This document shows positions 32,891-42,720 of a stretch of DNA of 64,000 nt, piece by piece; positions within the stretch are counted from its first letter, which is position 1; every line of letters begins with the position of its first letter. Position numbers and translations under genes: made by a program. This DNA comes from Fibrobacterota bacterium (GTDB lineage: Bacteria > Fibrobacterota > Chitinivibrionia > Chitinivibrionales > Chitinispirillaceae). The notes below the pieces were generated by a model. The model searched no databases. It saw only the letters and a list, made by a program, of their open reading frames with translations, and was not told the DNA's origin. Location of the stretch: the NCBI GenBank assembly GCA_023436205.1, contig JAEZKC010000106.1:1-64000 (forward strand), written 5' to 3'.

Positions 32891-35884
32891 TCAGAACGCC
32901 AGTTTTAAACTAAATGCAGAAAAATCCTTGAGAATCTCATAATCGAGTCTTAGTGCAAGTGTTCTGAAAAAGTTTGAATGTTTATAGATTCCAAGGCTGA
33001 TTTCTCCTGTGATGAAATGCCCCACTCTCAGCTTTGTATCATCCCAGTGTGGTTCAGTAAAAAGTTCATAATCAGGAGTTGAATTAAAGAATTCCCTGTT
33101 ACCTCTCATATACAATGTATACCCGACCTTACCAAAAAGAGCATCCAAATACCAATACCGGCCACGATTGATCTTTCCTGCAATGGGGAAATTTGCCTCG
33201 ATTCCCGTTGCAGAAGTAAAATACAAATCGGAATAGCCTAAAAGGTAACCATAAGGATCACTCAAGGAAAGATCATATTTTTCCAGAGACTCGGAAGTGA
33301 ATAGCACTAGAGAGCTGGATCTGCCTAAAAGGAATCCATGCTGAAATGCAAGCCCGCTAATAAGAGATGATACTCCTATCAAAATCGAATCATCTGATTC
33401 ATCTGGTATCAGATTGTACCCGGGGCCCCCGAACAGTTCAAAATAGGTAAGATTCGCATAATTATAGTTTATTTGTTTGTTGTACTTGCCAAGATGTTGA
33501 AAACGGAGGTAAACAGGTACCTGAGCAGATATGGGTAAAGGACCATACAAAAGAGCTTCCACATTAACTCCTGCCGAAAAATCAGATGTAAAATCCCTAT
33601 TCAGAAATCCTCCGGTATTGATCAGCGGTAACTGACCGGGGAAAAGAGCCGCACTTACCTGACCACCGAAGGATACTGCATGACTATGGTTTTCAAATCC
33701 AATTCCCGGGGCAATATAGAGCACATTTGCACTTGAGGGTTTAAGGTCAGAATCATTTGATGCAGTACTAATGTTCAAAGCTTTGGAGAATTGCAATATT
33801 TGATGAGCTGTTTTGTTTAAAGTTATTTTCTTTAAATACTCATTCCCCTGGCTTTGTTTCACGGTGGATTTCATATTTTCCATCTGACTTACGCCATCAG
33901 CCCAGAAAGACTGGAAATTTTCTGAAGTCATGTTAGTCTCATTTAGTAACCCGCCGGATATAGACCAGAAGGAGGTGTTTTTTCCCAGTGCATCAGATGA
34001 AGAGCTTACTAACCCTCCTCCGAAGAAAGTTGTTGATGTATCTGCTTTAATGTCTATAGGTGCATCTTTAGTGTGCTCCAGAGCAACTGATATCTGTTTA
34101 ACAGATCTAAGCTTTTTGGCTTCATAGGGTCTGGAATGAATTTTAACAGGACTGTTGGTTGACGGAAGATCCTGAAAGGTGCACCCTTTCTCCACAGGCC
34201 GATCAACGTCATCATCAGCCGGCTTAAAACTGGCAATCGAATAACCTGACATCTGGTAGTTAGAAACAAGCAGGTTTCCACTTTTAAGCTTTACTGGGCA
34301 GAAGGTCCCCCCGATAACTGAAGAATGCTTTTTAAGGGTAGTATCAGCTGAGATGGAAACAGAGTATATATTGTAGATACCATCATAATCTGCACTGTAA
34401 TAAATCCGACCATCATCAGCCCAGTATGGCGTTTCTTCCTGAGCAACTGCAGGACCGATGGGGGTTACAGTGTAATCGGTTTCTAAAATGAAAAGTCTGC
34501 TCTTTCCCTGGAAAAGTTTTGAGAACACCAGCCTTCCGCTTCCACTGGGATCATAAGACAAATCCACGATACATTCTCCAGGGATACCCTGATAAAGAAG
34601 CTTGAATGTTTTGGTTTTAAGGTCAAAAAGCTCTATCGAATACCGTGAATTGCCATATCTGATGCAGGCCAGTTCGTTTTTGACTGGTGAAGCTGCCATT
34701 CCGTAAATGCGTCCGTTGCGGGTGAGTTTGCGCTCATCCCCGTGAATAATGCTTTTCATAAAGATATTATTGACAAAACATCCGTTTCTGTCGGGTTGCT
34801 CTGATTTTACATAATATATAGTGGTATCACCACGGAAATCCCAGGCTGTATGGGCCTTGGGAATACGCGCAATCAGCCGGTCCGACAAACGATCACGAAT
34901 CACGAGTTCTGTACTGTTGGCATCATCGCCACTACTGGTAAGCCACCCAGCATATTTTTCCTTTGCTGATACCCGGGGAAGCATGTTTGTATAGCCTTTT
35001 GACCAAAGGATTTCCATGGAGTCATGATTTATTTCTGATTTAATATTCTGATATTTTTTTGTAATACTATCGACCCATTCACTGTAAAATTCCTGTATCG
35101 ATTTATTGCCGACCCGATAAATGTATTCATCAACGCTAATCTTCTGTTCAGATGCAAGCTTATACATTTGACGAAGCTTGTCAGAGCCGATTTGATGATC
35201 AAGAAACCCGATGAGTGAAAAACCCTGATTGTAAACCATTTCATTACCATAGGCGTCATGACTGAATTGGCCCATTTGATCCAGAGTTAGTAAGGTGCCG
35301 TTCAGTGCTGCTGTACGAAGCACCATGTCCCTGCGGGAATCCCAACAATCGTTACCCATTTTGGATGTTTCAAGCTGAGCAATACCCTCCACCACCCATG
35401 CCGGAAAAGGTGTCTGAAACGCAAAGGGCTCCTGTATAAGAATCTGGGATCTTTCAGACTGTATGCTCGCCTTTGCGGTTATATTAAAGAGGCTGGTACG
35501 CTGACACTCCAGGGTAACTATGTGAGTAAGTTCATGAGTTATGACATTTCTCAGCCAAGTATTAAATCCCCTCATCTCAAAACGGCTGTCCGGTATCCAT
35601 ATCATAACACTGCCTGAAAGGTAATCAGCGAATCCGTTACTGAAATCATCATAGTCTGCCAGGGCTATATTGACTTTGCTTTTAGGCTTATAATCGTACA
35701 GTTTGGAGAGACTCAGGAGTGCCTCATCTGCAATTTTCCATGCCGCGTAAACAACCGGTTCAGTCTTATCATAGTAGTGAATAATGCATCTGTCTGTCTC
35801 GACTGTTTTCCACTTTAAATGCGGCTGGTTAAAAGCTAATGCCGAACCGATGATCATCAGTAAAAAAAGAACAAACGCCCTCAT
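32891..35884 (-). CDS. Metallopeptidase/TolB-propeller/beta-barrel protein
   Basis: A 997-residue exported protein (signal peptide 1-18). Residues 20-270 form a gluzincin peptidase domain with HELTH at 117-121 and a likely third ligand in PAWVVEGIAQ (E166). A TolB-like propeller follows, with repeated D..G.IYY.S..DG..NIY-type blades around 330-560. The last 300 residues look like an outer-membrane barrel, ending in KLAF. AAGGAAAAATA precedes the ATG. Peptidase-plus-TolB proteins are known in the FCB group as 'biopolymer transporter Tol' proteins; barrel fusion puts the enzyme at the outer membrane. Substrate unknown. Confidence 0.75.
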   Translation of the reverse strand: MRAFVLFLLMIIGSALAFNQPHLKWKTVETDRCIIHYYDKTEPVVYAAWKIADEALLSLSKLYDYKPKSKVNIALADYDDFSNGFADYLSGSVMIWIPDSRFEMRGFNTWLRNVITHELTHIVTLECQRTSLFNITAKASIQSERSQILIQEPFAFQTPFPAWVVEGIAQLETSKMGNDCWDSRRDMVLRTAALNGTLLTLDQMGQFSHDAYGNEMVYNQGFSLIGFLDHQIGSDKLRQMYKLASEQKISVDEYIYRVGNKSIQEFYSEWVDSITKKYQNIKSEINHDSMEILWSKGYTNMLPRVSAKEKYAGWLTSSGDDANSTELVIRDRLSDRLIARIPKAHTAWDFRGDTTIYYVKSEQPDRNGCFVNNIFMKSIIHGDERKLTRNGRIYGMAASPVKNELACIRYGNSRYSIELFDLKTKTFKLLYQGIPGECIVDLSYDPSGSGRLVFSKLFQGKSRLFILETDYTVTPIGPAVAQEETPYWADDGRIYYSADYDGIYNIYSVSISADTTLKKHSSVIGGTFCPVKLKSGNLLVSNYQMSGYSIASFKPADDDVDRPVEKGCTFQDLPSTNSPVKIHSRPYEAKKLRSVKQISVALEHTKDAPIDIKADTSTTFFGGGLVSSSSDALGKNTSFWSISGGLLNETNMTSENFQSFWADGVSQMENMKSTVKQSQGNEYLKKITLNKTAHQILQFSKALNISTASNDSDLKPSSANVLYIAPGIGFENHSHAVSFGGQVSAALFPGQLPLINTGGFLNRDFTSDFSAGVNVEALLYGPLPISAQVPVYLRFQHLGKYNKQINYNYANLTYFELFGGPGYNLIPDESDDSILIGVSSLISGLAFQHGFLLGRSSSLVLFTSESLEKYDLSLSDPYGYLLGYSDLYFTSATGIEANFPIAGKINRGRYWYLDALFGKVGYTLYMRGNREFFNSTPDYELFTEPHWDDTKLRVGHFITGEISLGIYKHSNFFRTLALRLDYEILKDFSAFSLKLAF

Positions 35885-35926
35885 TATTTTTCCTTTTGAA
35901 TGGGTGGAGCAGATTAGAAAGCGGAA

Positions 35927-37213
35927 TTACAAATAGCGGCTTACGATCAGAGCCAGTCCGAATCTGGGATAAATTACTTTATAAGAACCGGTAGTGGATA
36001 GCTTTCCCGAATTTGCCTCATCAAAATCAAAGTCAATTTGCTGGCTCAAGCTTCTTTGCAAAAAATCAAGTGATAGCCCCCAGTCTCTCCCTAACAATTT
36101 TTCTATACCAAGCTTGTATCCAAAAACCAACTTACCTTCTGCCCGGGAATCAGACTCCAATGGATAGTCCAAAAGACCTCTTCTTTGGTATTCGTAAATA
36201 GTTACTGGTATCTCCCAATCCATATTAAATCCCAAATTGAACTTCCAGGTGGATGCGAATTTCTTTGAGTAGTCAAATCCGGTATGAAGGAAAACTTCAC
36301 CAGTAGTAATAGTCAATTCTCTCTGAATTAGTTCAGTGTTGAAGAAATCTTTTCTGGAGTAGGATTCCATCCCTACCCTTATTCCAGGACCAATACCGAT
36401 ATTGAATTTTGTTCCGATTTTCATACTGTACCGCAACTGAATGCCGAAATAAGGCAGATCTGTTGTCCTACTGGTATTCATAAAAGTAACAGAGTCGTTT
36501 GTTCCTTTTATTAAGATGGTGTTACCGTATTTATTCTCAATCGAGCCCTCACCAAAAGTTTCATACACAAATGAAACGGAAGACCTGTTTACATTCTCAT
36601 TTCGACTCTGAATACTTTTTTTCTCATCCTCGGGAATTCTTCTTGTTTCAGCACGTGCTCTGAGCATTTTCACTTCTGAAACATTTTTTTCCTTCTGAAG
36701 AATATCAGCACTTTGAGTCCTGTTATCTCTCTCTTCACCAGTTATGAGCACTTTTACAGCGGGAGGAATCTCCCCTACCACATTCTCGATATCTCCTTTT
36801 ACATCTTTCGACACTACTGCGGATATCTTACCGGTTTTTATTTCGATGATGCGAAGATTGAGCATAAAGAGTCCACCCAGTTTTCCCAGTGACCCTGCCA
36901 CCATACTGCTGACCCCCAGCAATTGCCCCATCTCCACCATGCAGGCGTCATCCGAACAGGCCCCTGACTGCTGAAACCCCTGTTCCTTCAAGATCTCCTG
37001 CATCTGTTCTCTCTCCATAACGTTTACCAGTCCGGTTTTAAAAAGCTCAGTGCGCAAACGATCGGTGATCAGCTCCGCTTCACCTTCAGATATGCCGTTT
37101 CCTGCCTTAAGAGTCATCACTGCAATATTACTCTTAGTTTCAGGAACACTTTCGGCATATAAAATGAAAACCATAACCGCTAAAAATAGAGATACAAATG
37201 TAATAGCTCTCAC
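35927..37213 (-). CDS. CsgG-like/outer-membrane barrel fusion protein
   Basis: A 428-residue exported protein. I start it at the internal GTG because CGGGG precedes it and it gives a good signal peptide (RAITFVSLFLAVMVFILYAES); a GTG ten codons upstream is the alternative. Residues 25-160 resemble CsgG/LpoB-type domains (NIAVMTLKAGNGISEGEAEL; RTELFKTGLVNVMEREQM; VSSMVAGSLGKLGG). A charged linker follows and the last 210 residues are barrel-like. Such hybrids probably link periplasmic assembly to the outer membrane. It lies 42 bases upstream of the peptidase/TolB gene, so the pair may be one operon. Confidence 0.7.
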   Translation of the reverse strand: MRAITFVSLFLAVMVFILYAESVPETKSNIAVMTLKAGNGISEGEAELITDRLRTELFKTGLVNVMEREQMQEILKEQGFQQSGACSDDACMVEMGQLLGVSSMVAGSLGKLGGLFMLNLRIIEIKTGKISAVVSKDVKGDIENVVGEIPPAVKVLITGEERDNRTQSADILQKEKNVSEVKMLRARAETRRIPEDEKKSIQSRNENVNRSSVSFVYETFGEGSIENKYGNTILIKGTNDSVTFMNTSRTTDLPYFGIQLRYSMKIGTKFNIGIGPGIRVGMESYSRKDFFNTELIQRELTITTGEVFLHTGFDYSKKFASTWKFNLGFNMDWEIPVTIYEYQRRGLLDYPLESDSRAEGKLVFGYKLGIEKLLGRDWGLSLDFLQRSLSQQIDFDFDEANSGKLSTTGSYKVIYPRFGLALIVSRYL

Positions 37214-37339
37214 GATTGAAACCCCGTTGTACGTTATAATCACAGGAAAATCTTATTATAAAATAATGTTCTATGCAATGCGGAAGAAAAGAATGCTGAA
37301 AAATGGCATAGAAATCAGGCCGGAATGCCTTTAACTGAA

Positions 37340-38446
37340 CTAAACCAGAGGGAGAGAAATAGTAACTGTGCAGCCTGAAAGGTGTTCATTGTTGGAGATT
37401 TGCAGATCTCCACCATGAGATTCAATGACTCTGCGCGCAATGCCCAGGCTCAAACCGGTTCCGGCTTTTCTGGTAGTGAAAAAGGGGTCAAAAACCTTGT
37501 CCAGATGTTCAGGCTTTATCCCTGAACCATTATCAATCACTGAAAGAACCGCATTTTTATCTTTTTTCTCCAGAATCAGCCGTATGGTGCATCCTTTTGG
37601 AGAAAAATGGCGGCTGTTTTCGAAAATGCTGTTTAACACCTGCTGAAGTCTGGAAAAATCGCCCTTAGCTTTAATCGAGATTGAATTTTTATTTTCGAAA
37701 GACACAATACAACTGTTTTCGGAGTTGTTCCATTTTTGTATTGCGCTGCGACACAGATCCTCTAAATCAAAAAGCACGAAGCTGCCGACATCTGACGTTC
37801 TTCCCAGTTCCAGGAGACTCTTCATCAGTTTATTCAAGCGCTCCACCTGAGTTGTAACGTAAGGCTTATAAATTTCAGATAATTCATTATCGCCAATTTC
37901 CTGAAAAAGAGCTTCCAGGAGAGCAGAAATGGCGTTCAACGGGTTTCGGACCTCATGGGCTATTCCGGAGACAAGTTTACTCAGCAAAATCATCTCCTGT
38001 TCATGGCGCTTCTGCCGCTCCATCTCCTCCCGTGCCAGCTCCAAATCATATTGAGCCTGACGATGATCACGTCTAAGCTGCGCCTCCTTCAGTTCCCTAA
38101 CCAGCGCAGGGACCAGCCTTTGAAGATTGTCCTTTAGAATATAATCGTGAACTCCACTGCGCATGGCTTCCACGGCCGTTTCCTCTCCAATGTTTCCGGA
38201 AACGAGAATAAAAGGAAGGTCAGGGTCTGTTTGCTTTACCAGTTTAAAAGCATCCAGACCATTCATTTTGGGTAAAAGGTAATCGGAAAGAACCAAATCC
38301 CATTTTTTACTCAAACTCTCGCTGAGCTCTTCAGGGGTTTCCACCCTCTTAAAAACAAGGTTGAACCCGTTCTGTTCAAGATGCCGGATTATCAGCAATG
38401 CATCATTTTCTGAATCTTCTACGAAAAGTAATTTGACTTCTGGCAT
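37340..38446 (-). CDS. Response regulator receiver-histidine kinase
   Basis: A 368-residue cytoplasmic kinase: receiver domain with D55 (LVLSDYLLPKMNG), a short coiled coil (about 120-155), H164 in GIAHEVRNPLNAIS, then an ATPase domain (LQQVLNSIFENSRHFS; SVIDNGSGIKPEHLDKVFDP; GTGLSLGIARRV). I drop 58 residues of the open frame before MPEVKLLFVEDS. With no sensor domain, it probably receives phosphate on its own receiver. The single-domain receiver encoded just upstream, 85 bases away, is the likely partner. Confidence 0.85.
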   Translation of the reverse strand: MPEVKLLFVEDSENDALLIIRHLEQNGFNLVFKRVETPEELSESLSKKWDLVLSDYLLPKMNGLDAFKLVKQTDPDLPFILVSGNIGEETAVEAMRSGVHDYILKDNLQRLVPALVRELKEAQLRRDHRQAQYDLELAREEMERQKRHEQEMILLSKLVSGIAHEVRNPLNAISALLEALFQEIGDNELSEIYKPYVTTQVERLNKLMKSLLELGRTSDVGSFVLFDLEDLCRSAIQKWNNSENSCIVSFENKNSISIKAKGDFSRLQQVLNSIFENSRHFSPKGCTIRLILEKKDKNAVLSVIDNGSGIKPEHLDKVFDPFFTTRKAGTGLSLGIARRVIESHGGDLQISNNEHLSGCTVTISLPLV

Positions 38447-38531
38447 TAGCGTGACTTCCGAAAGCAAAAATGTGTGGCTTTTAACTACTGATTTGTATAT
38501 ACATTTTATTGTTAAATAGGTGCAAGGTAAT

Positions 38532-38945
38532 TTACAAGCCCAACCATGTGGCAGAAAGTTCCTTAACGATCTGGTTGAAAGTAGAGAGGTCCAGAGGTTT
38601 CCTGATATAGTCGTTTGCACCTAATTTGTAGGCTGTACTCATATCTCTCTCTAAATTTGAAGTCGTAAGGACAACTACAACCAAGTCTTTAAGATCGCTG
38701 TTTTCCCGAATATGCTTAAGCACTTCGAGGCCACTGATTTTGGGCAGCTGCAGGTCAAGCAACACTAATGCTGGAAGCTTCTGGTTGGCTTCAATTCGCT
38801 GTTGCAGCACCCGAAGAGCCTCTTCTCCGTCGCTGGCCACATCAACCTGAGCATCAATCTGGTTTTTCTTAAAAGCCCGCAAAGTGAGGACTACATCGTC
38901 AGGATTATCCTCCACCAGCAGAACGCCATTAGTTTCAACAGCCAT
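38532..38945 (-). CDS. Single-domain response regulator (Rcp1-like)
   Basis: A 137-residue receiver with acidic pair E12/D13, phospho-acceptor D64 (LVLLDLQLPKISG), T94/T95 (VLTTSN) and K116 (YIRKPLDL). Extra residues after the second helix and a C-terminal Trp-Leu helix are the Rcp1 style of regulator that passes phosphate to or from a bacteriophytochrome-type or hybrid kinase. No output domain. I use the ATG at MAVETNG; a GTG two codons earlier is possible. It precedes the receiver-kinase gene. Confidence 0.85.
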   Translation of the reverse strand: MAVETNGVLLVEDNPDDVVLTLRAFKKNQIDAQVDVASDGEEALRVLQQRIEANQKLPALVLLDLQLPKISGLEVLKHIRENSDLKDLVVVVLTTSNLERDMSTAYKLGANDYIRKPLDLSTFNQIVKELSATWLGL

Positions 38946-39034
38946 AACCACTATTCTTTGTTAAGAAAAAATTTATTATGGAAAAAATATAATATGCACA
39001 TGCTTAATAACAGGATAAAGCCCGACTGAATTTC

Positions 39035-39292
39035 TTAAAACCTGATAACTGCATAACCCTTTTCCATGTAGTGACCTAAAAGGTTTCCATTTTCCGACTT
39101 GTTCGGTATTGAAAATTCATTCACCTCAGATTCACTTTCAAGAGGAAGCACTGTTATCCCGTCAAGAATAAGTTTTACAACATTCCCTGATTCGGCAAGC
39201 CCTTTGGCCGTAGTCAGACAAGTTTTCATTTTCTCGCAACCAGCCGTTCCTCTAGTGCAGTTCGGCACTACAAACAAATACTTGTTCACCAT
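39035..39292 (-). CDS. Small protein, possibly DsrE-like
   Basis: An 85-residue protein starting MVNKYLFVVPNCTRG. The pattern of strand, Cys-containing loop (CTRGTAGCEKMKTCL), helix and LAESGNVVKLILDGITVLPL resembles the DsrE/DsrF sulfur-relay fold, with three Cys in the first third. The start is ambiguous: GGAGG lies two bases before the ATG and five before the GTG that follows it. The fold call is weak. It stands between the receiver gene and the divergent cheX. A redox or sulfur role would be inference. Confidence 0.45.
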   Translation of the reverse strand: MVNKYLFVVPNCTRGTAGCEKMKTCLTTAKGLAESGNVVKLILDGITVLPLESESEVNEFSIPNKSENGNLLGHYMEKGYAVIRF

Positions 39293-39552
39293 TACCTCCA
39301 AAAACAAAACTTTTTTCAGCCGAATTATCACCGGCAACAATTCTGCATCATGCATTTTTTGTGCCAACCCGCGGAGAATAAAGCATTCTCTTGATGGCTT
39401 TCGCTTAAAAATCAATAAGTTAAGAGGAATGGGTCATGTAAACAGGAAGCTTGTTTTGATCTGAACTGTCCATCGATAAAAATATTGCATCCTGTTTCAA
39501 GAGATGATATAATCATTCTACTCAGGTATACTACTTTTGTTGGGAGAACACT

Positions 39553-40026
39553 ATGGATGTAGCTTATGTCAATCCTTTTATCGTCAGTACAATAGAGACT
39601 TTCAAAAAGATGCTCAATACCGATATCAAGCCTGGAAAAGTGGCACTTAAAAATAGTATCGTTCACACCTACGATGTCTCAGGAATCATCGGTTTGTCAG
39701 GGGAAGCTCAAGGTTCTATTTGTTTGAGTTTTCCCAAGGTGATCGCACTCAAAGTGGTTTCGGCTCTGTTAGGAATGGAAATAAAAATTATCGGGGATGA
39801 AGTTGCTGACGGTGTTGGAGAACTGGCTAACATTGTTGCCGGAAACGCAAAGCAACATTTGACAAATTATAACCTTTCGATCTCCCTCCCCAAAGTTGTC
39901 ATTGGTAAGGACCATCAGGTTGCCAGTCAAAGAGGGATTCCTACTATCGTTGTGCCATTCACCTCTTCTCTGGGAGAGTTTGCCATGGAAATAGCACTTA
40001 AAACACCCGAAGTCAAAAAAGGCTGA
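39553..40026 (+). CDS. cheX: CheX-like CheY-phosphate phosphatase
   Basis: A 157-residue protein of the CheC/CheX/FliY group. DGVGELANIVAGNAK carries the catalytic ExxN pair (E90, N93). The N terminus (MDVAYVNPFIVSTIETF) and ISLPKVVIGKDHQV are typical CheX. It removes phosphate from CheY-like receivers. GGGAG is seven bases before the ATG. No chemotaxis genes are near, so it may act on the single-domain receiver encoded at 38532. Its 3' end is three bases from the convergent SbcC-like gene. Confidence 0.85.
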   Translation: MDVAYVNPFIVSTIETFKKMLNTDIKPGKVALKNSIVHTYDVSGIIGLSGEAQGSICLSFPKVIALKVVSALLGMEIKIIGDEVADGVGELANIVAGNAKQHLTNYNLSISLPKVVIGKDHQVASQRGIPTIVVPFTSSLGEFAMEIALKTPEVKKG

Positions 40027-40029
40027 CTC

Positions 40030-42720
40030 TCAATTTCTGATTTCAACAAGATTGGCATTTGACATATCCCCGTACCGTTCTGGATGACAGGTAAGAATTA
40101 TCAGCTGGTACTGCGAACTCATGGACAGTATCAGCCTTTTTATTTTTCCAAGGCAATTGCAGTCTGTGTAGGTGAGAAAATCATCTAGAATAAGCGGCTG
40201 CTTTCCCGCTTCTGAGCCAATCAAATTTTCGGCCAGAGCCAGACGGGTACACAGGTATAGCTGTTCCCTTTCACCCCCGGAAAGATTGTCTACCGATGCC
40301 GCCGCTTCACTTAAAAGCTCCGGTATATAGCCACACACCCGAAAATTGGTGTCAAGTTTAATCATACCCCGACGCCTTGGATTAATTTGAGAGAAAAGGT
40401 CACTTGCCCTTTTCTCGACTGGAAAAGAAACTTGCTCCTGTACTAAGCGACGGGTTTGATCCAGAGTGTCCCAGATAAGCTTTAAAGATTCCGCCCTGAG
40501 TGAATTGAATTCGATTGTACCCTGAAGGGAAGTAATTTTTTCCTCTAAATCGCCTATTTCGCTGTATATACCCATACCACCAAGAGTCGCCAGTTCACCG
40601 GATATTCGGGAAATATCCTGTAGCTTTTCCTGATAAAGCCGATTTATAAATTCAAGTTTCCCCCTGTATTCAACAAGGGCAGGCTCCGGGTCATCCCCGA
40701 TTTTCTCCATCTCCACTTTCCGGAGCTGCTCATCCTGTTCAACGTGGAACAACTTTCCGGAAAGGATACTCAGTTCGGTTTCCAACTCAGAAACGGTTTT
40801 ACTATTACGCAATTGAGCAGACTTGACGGCGAGTGATTCCAGCATTGTCTGGTGTTCCTCAGTGCGTCTCTTAAGGTCGCCAGCACGCTCGGCCATAGTC
40901 GCTTTCTCCGAAAGCAAAGCTCTTTCCCGAAGCTGAATTTCCTCTCCCCTGCTACGAATCTGTCTGGCACTGCTTTCTGCCTGCTGCGACAACTGTTCAA
41001 CCACTGGCATAGTACTTTTCCATTCCGGATATTTACTCTCAAGCTCCTCTAGTACAGCTCTAAAGTTGGTGGCTTCCTGCAGAACCCGGCCGAAAGACTT
41101 GCCTTCAAGAACCTGCTTCATCATCTCGCGAATACTGTTGACTTCCTTTGTCAGTTCAGATGCTTTCTGCAATCTGTCCTGCAATATCTCTGCATTATCA
41201 GTACCGAATTCCTGTCTATATGAGCCAAGCTTATTTCTAATGTCACTAATCTTCTTTTGCAGTTTTTCAGCATTCTGATCCACTGGCCCCGAAATTTTTA
41301 TCAATCCAATTTCAGGAATATGAACCGTCAACTTTCCCAGACCTTCCAGAAAAACACTCTCCCCCGATGAAATCTCCTTTTCCTCAGAAGGCTCGCCACT
41401 GAGAGGCTTCCAGTTTATACAGGTTTCAGCTTTAAATTCCAACTTCAATGTAGAAGCATGTAACGCACTTTCGGCCCTGCTAAGCTCATCCTTTAAACTC
41501 CTTAACTCAAGTAGCTTCTCTTTATCAACAGTTTTTATGGCGCCCAACTTCTTGTTTACCTGCTCAAAGCTTGACTGGAGCTGCCGAAACTTTTCTTCCC
41601 GGGCAGTAACTTCCATCAGCCTCTTTTTGAACTCATTGTACCGAATCGCATCTGAACACATTATTCGATAATTGTCCGCCACCTCTTCTTCCTTCAGGAG
41701 TTTTCCTTTACTGATATTCTCCTGTTCGATTTTCAGTTCAATTTCCTGAAGAGCTTTATTGATCTTTATAAACTGATCGCCTAACGAACTTAACTGCTCC
41801 TTTTCGGAAGCCAATTTGTGATCAGTTTCTTTTATATCAACAATAGTTTTCTGTAGACTGTCTATCTGGCCCTGCAATATGTCTCTTTTATCTTTTATCG
41901 AGTCAATAGAGTTTTTTAATGTATTAAACCTTTTGAGATTTTCTTCAGAGAGCCTTATCTTATTTTTCAGAGTTTCTATTTCCTCTTGCCACAAACGCAC
42001 TTTTACCTCTCCAGAATTCAAATTCTCTCTAAGAGAATCCATCCTGGAAAGATCCTTTTGCAGCTTTTGTAGTTCCTTACGATATTCTTCTAATCGGTTT
42101 TGCAGATCAGAAATGCTGCCGGCAGTTTGGCGAGGACTCCCTTTTTCAGTAAAAAAAGCCAGGTACTCCTTCTTTAATGCTACCTCAAATGTACTCACTG
42201 AAGTCAAATTGCCTTGATTCTGCCCGGAGATGGAATTTTTCATAGTGCTGCTCAACCCACCAAAATCCATCGATCCCTGAGGAATCCACAACAACCGGGC
42301 TAGACCAAGGTGCTCCTGCTTTGATAAACCTCTACCAACTGATTCTCCACCCAAAATGCCTCTGAGCCACTCGTCTGCAGAATCTGATTCCATAAAGCGT
42401 TCATACTCGCCGGAAGAACCCACCTTTTCGACCAGACAACTTTTTGTAATGAATCTTTTGGTAAGACGATATTCAGTCCCCTTATATTGAAACTCTATGA
42501 GCACTTGGGGACTGAGTTCACAGCCCCAGGGCTTCAATCGCTTTACCTCATCGCCCCCTGTAGAGTGTCTGTCGAAAAAACCCATCCTCAAGGCTTCCAT
42601 CAAGGTGGACTTGCCCTGCCCATTGTCTCCGTAGATAATATTTAAACCATCTGTCAATACAACAGTATAAGGTTCCTTGAATGAACGCCAGTTTTCAAGT
42701 GTAATGGTTCTGATAATCAA
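40030..42720 (-). CDS. SbcC/Rad50/YhaN-like ATPase
   Basis: An 896-residue SMC-like ATPase. Walker A is GDNGQGKST (31-39), the signature LSGGERE near 810 and Walker B PLILDDF near 842. Long coiled coils lie between (about 190-400 and 480-760). The centre has a short beta-rich region (about 440-490) but no CxxC, so the zinc hook of Rad50 is missing; it is closer to YhaN-type proteins. It starts with TTG overlapping the stop of the nuclease gene (TTGA). The pair should form a DNA end-processing complex. The frame to the end is intact. Confidence 0.85.
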   Translation of the reverse strand: MIIRTITLENWRSFKEPYTVVLTDGLNIIYGDNGQGKSTLMEALRMGFFDRHSTGGDEVKRLKPWGCELSPQVLIEFQYKGTEYRLTKRFITKSCLVEKVGSSGEYERFMESDSADEWLRGILGGESVGRGLSKQEHLGLARLLWIPQGSMDFGGLSSTMKNSISGQNQGNLTSVSTFEVALKKEYLAFFTEKGSPRQTAGSISDLQNRLEEYRKELQKLQKDLSRMDSLRENLNSGEVKVRLWQEEIETLKNKIRLSEENLKRFNTLKNSIDSIKDKRDILQGQIDSLQKTIVDIKETDHKLASEKEQLSSLGDQFIKINKALQEIELKIEQENISKGKLLKEEEVADNYRIMCSDAIRYNEFKKRLMEVTAREEKFRQLQSSFEQVNKKLGAIKTVDKEKLLELRSLKDELSRAESALHASTLKLEFKAETCINWKPLSGEPSEEKEISSGESVFLEGLGKLTVHIPEIGLIKISGPVDQNAEKLQKKISDIRNKLGSYRQEFGTDNAEILQDRLQKASELTKEVNSIREMMKQVLEGKSFGRVLQEATNFRAVLEELESKYPEWKSTMPVVEQLSQQAESSARQIRSRGEEIQLRERALLSEKATMAERAGDLKRRTEEHQTMLESLAVKSAQLRNSKTVSELETELSILSGKLFHVEQDEQLRKVEMEKIGDDPEPALVEYRGKLEFINRLYQEKLQDISRISGELATLGGMGIYSEIGDLEEKITSLQGTIEFNSLRAESLKLIWDTLDQTRRLVQEQVSFPVEKRASDLFSQINPRRRGMIKLDTNFRVCGYIPELLSEAAASVDNLSGGEREQLYLCTRLALAENLIGSEAGKQPLILDDFLTYTDCNCLGKIKRLILSMSSQYQLIILTCHPERYGDMSNANLVEIRN

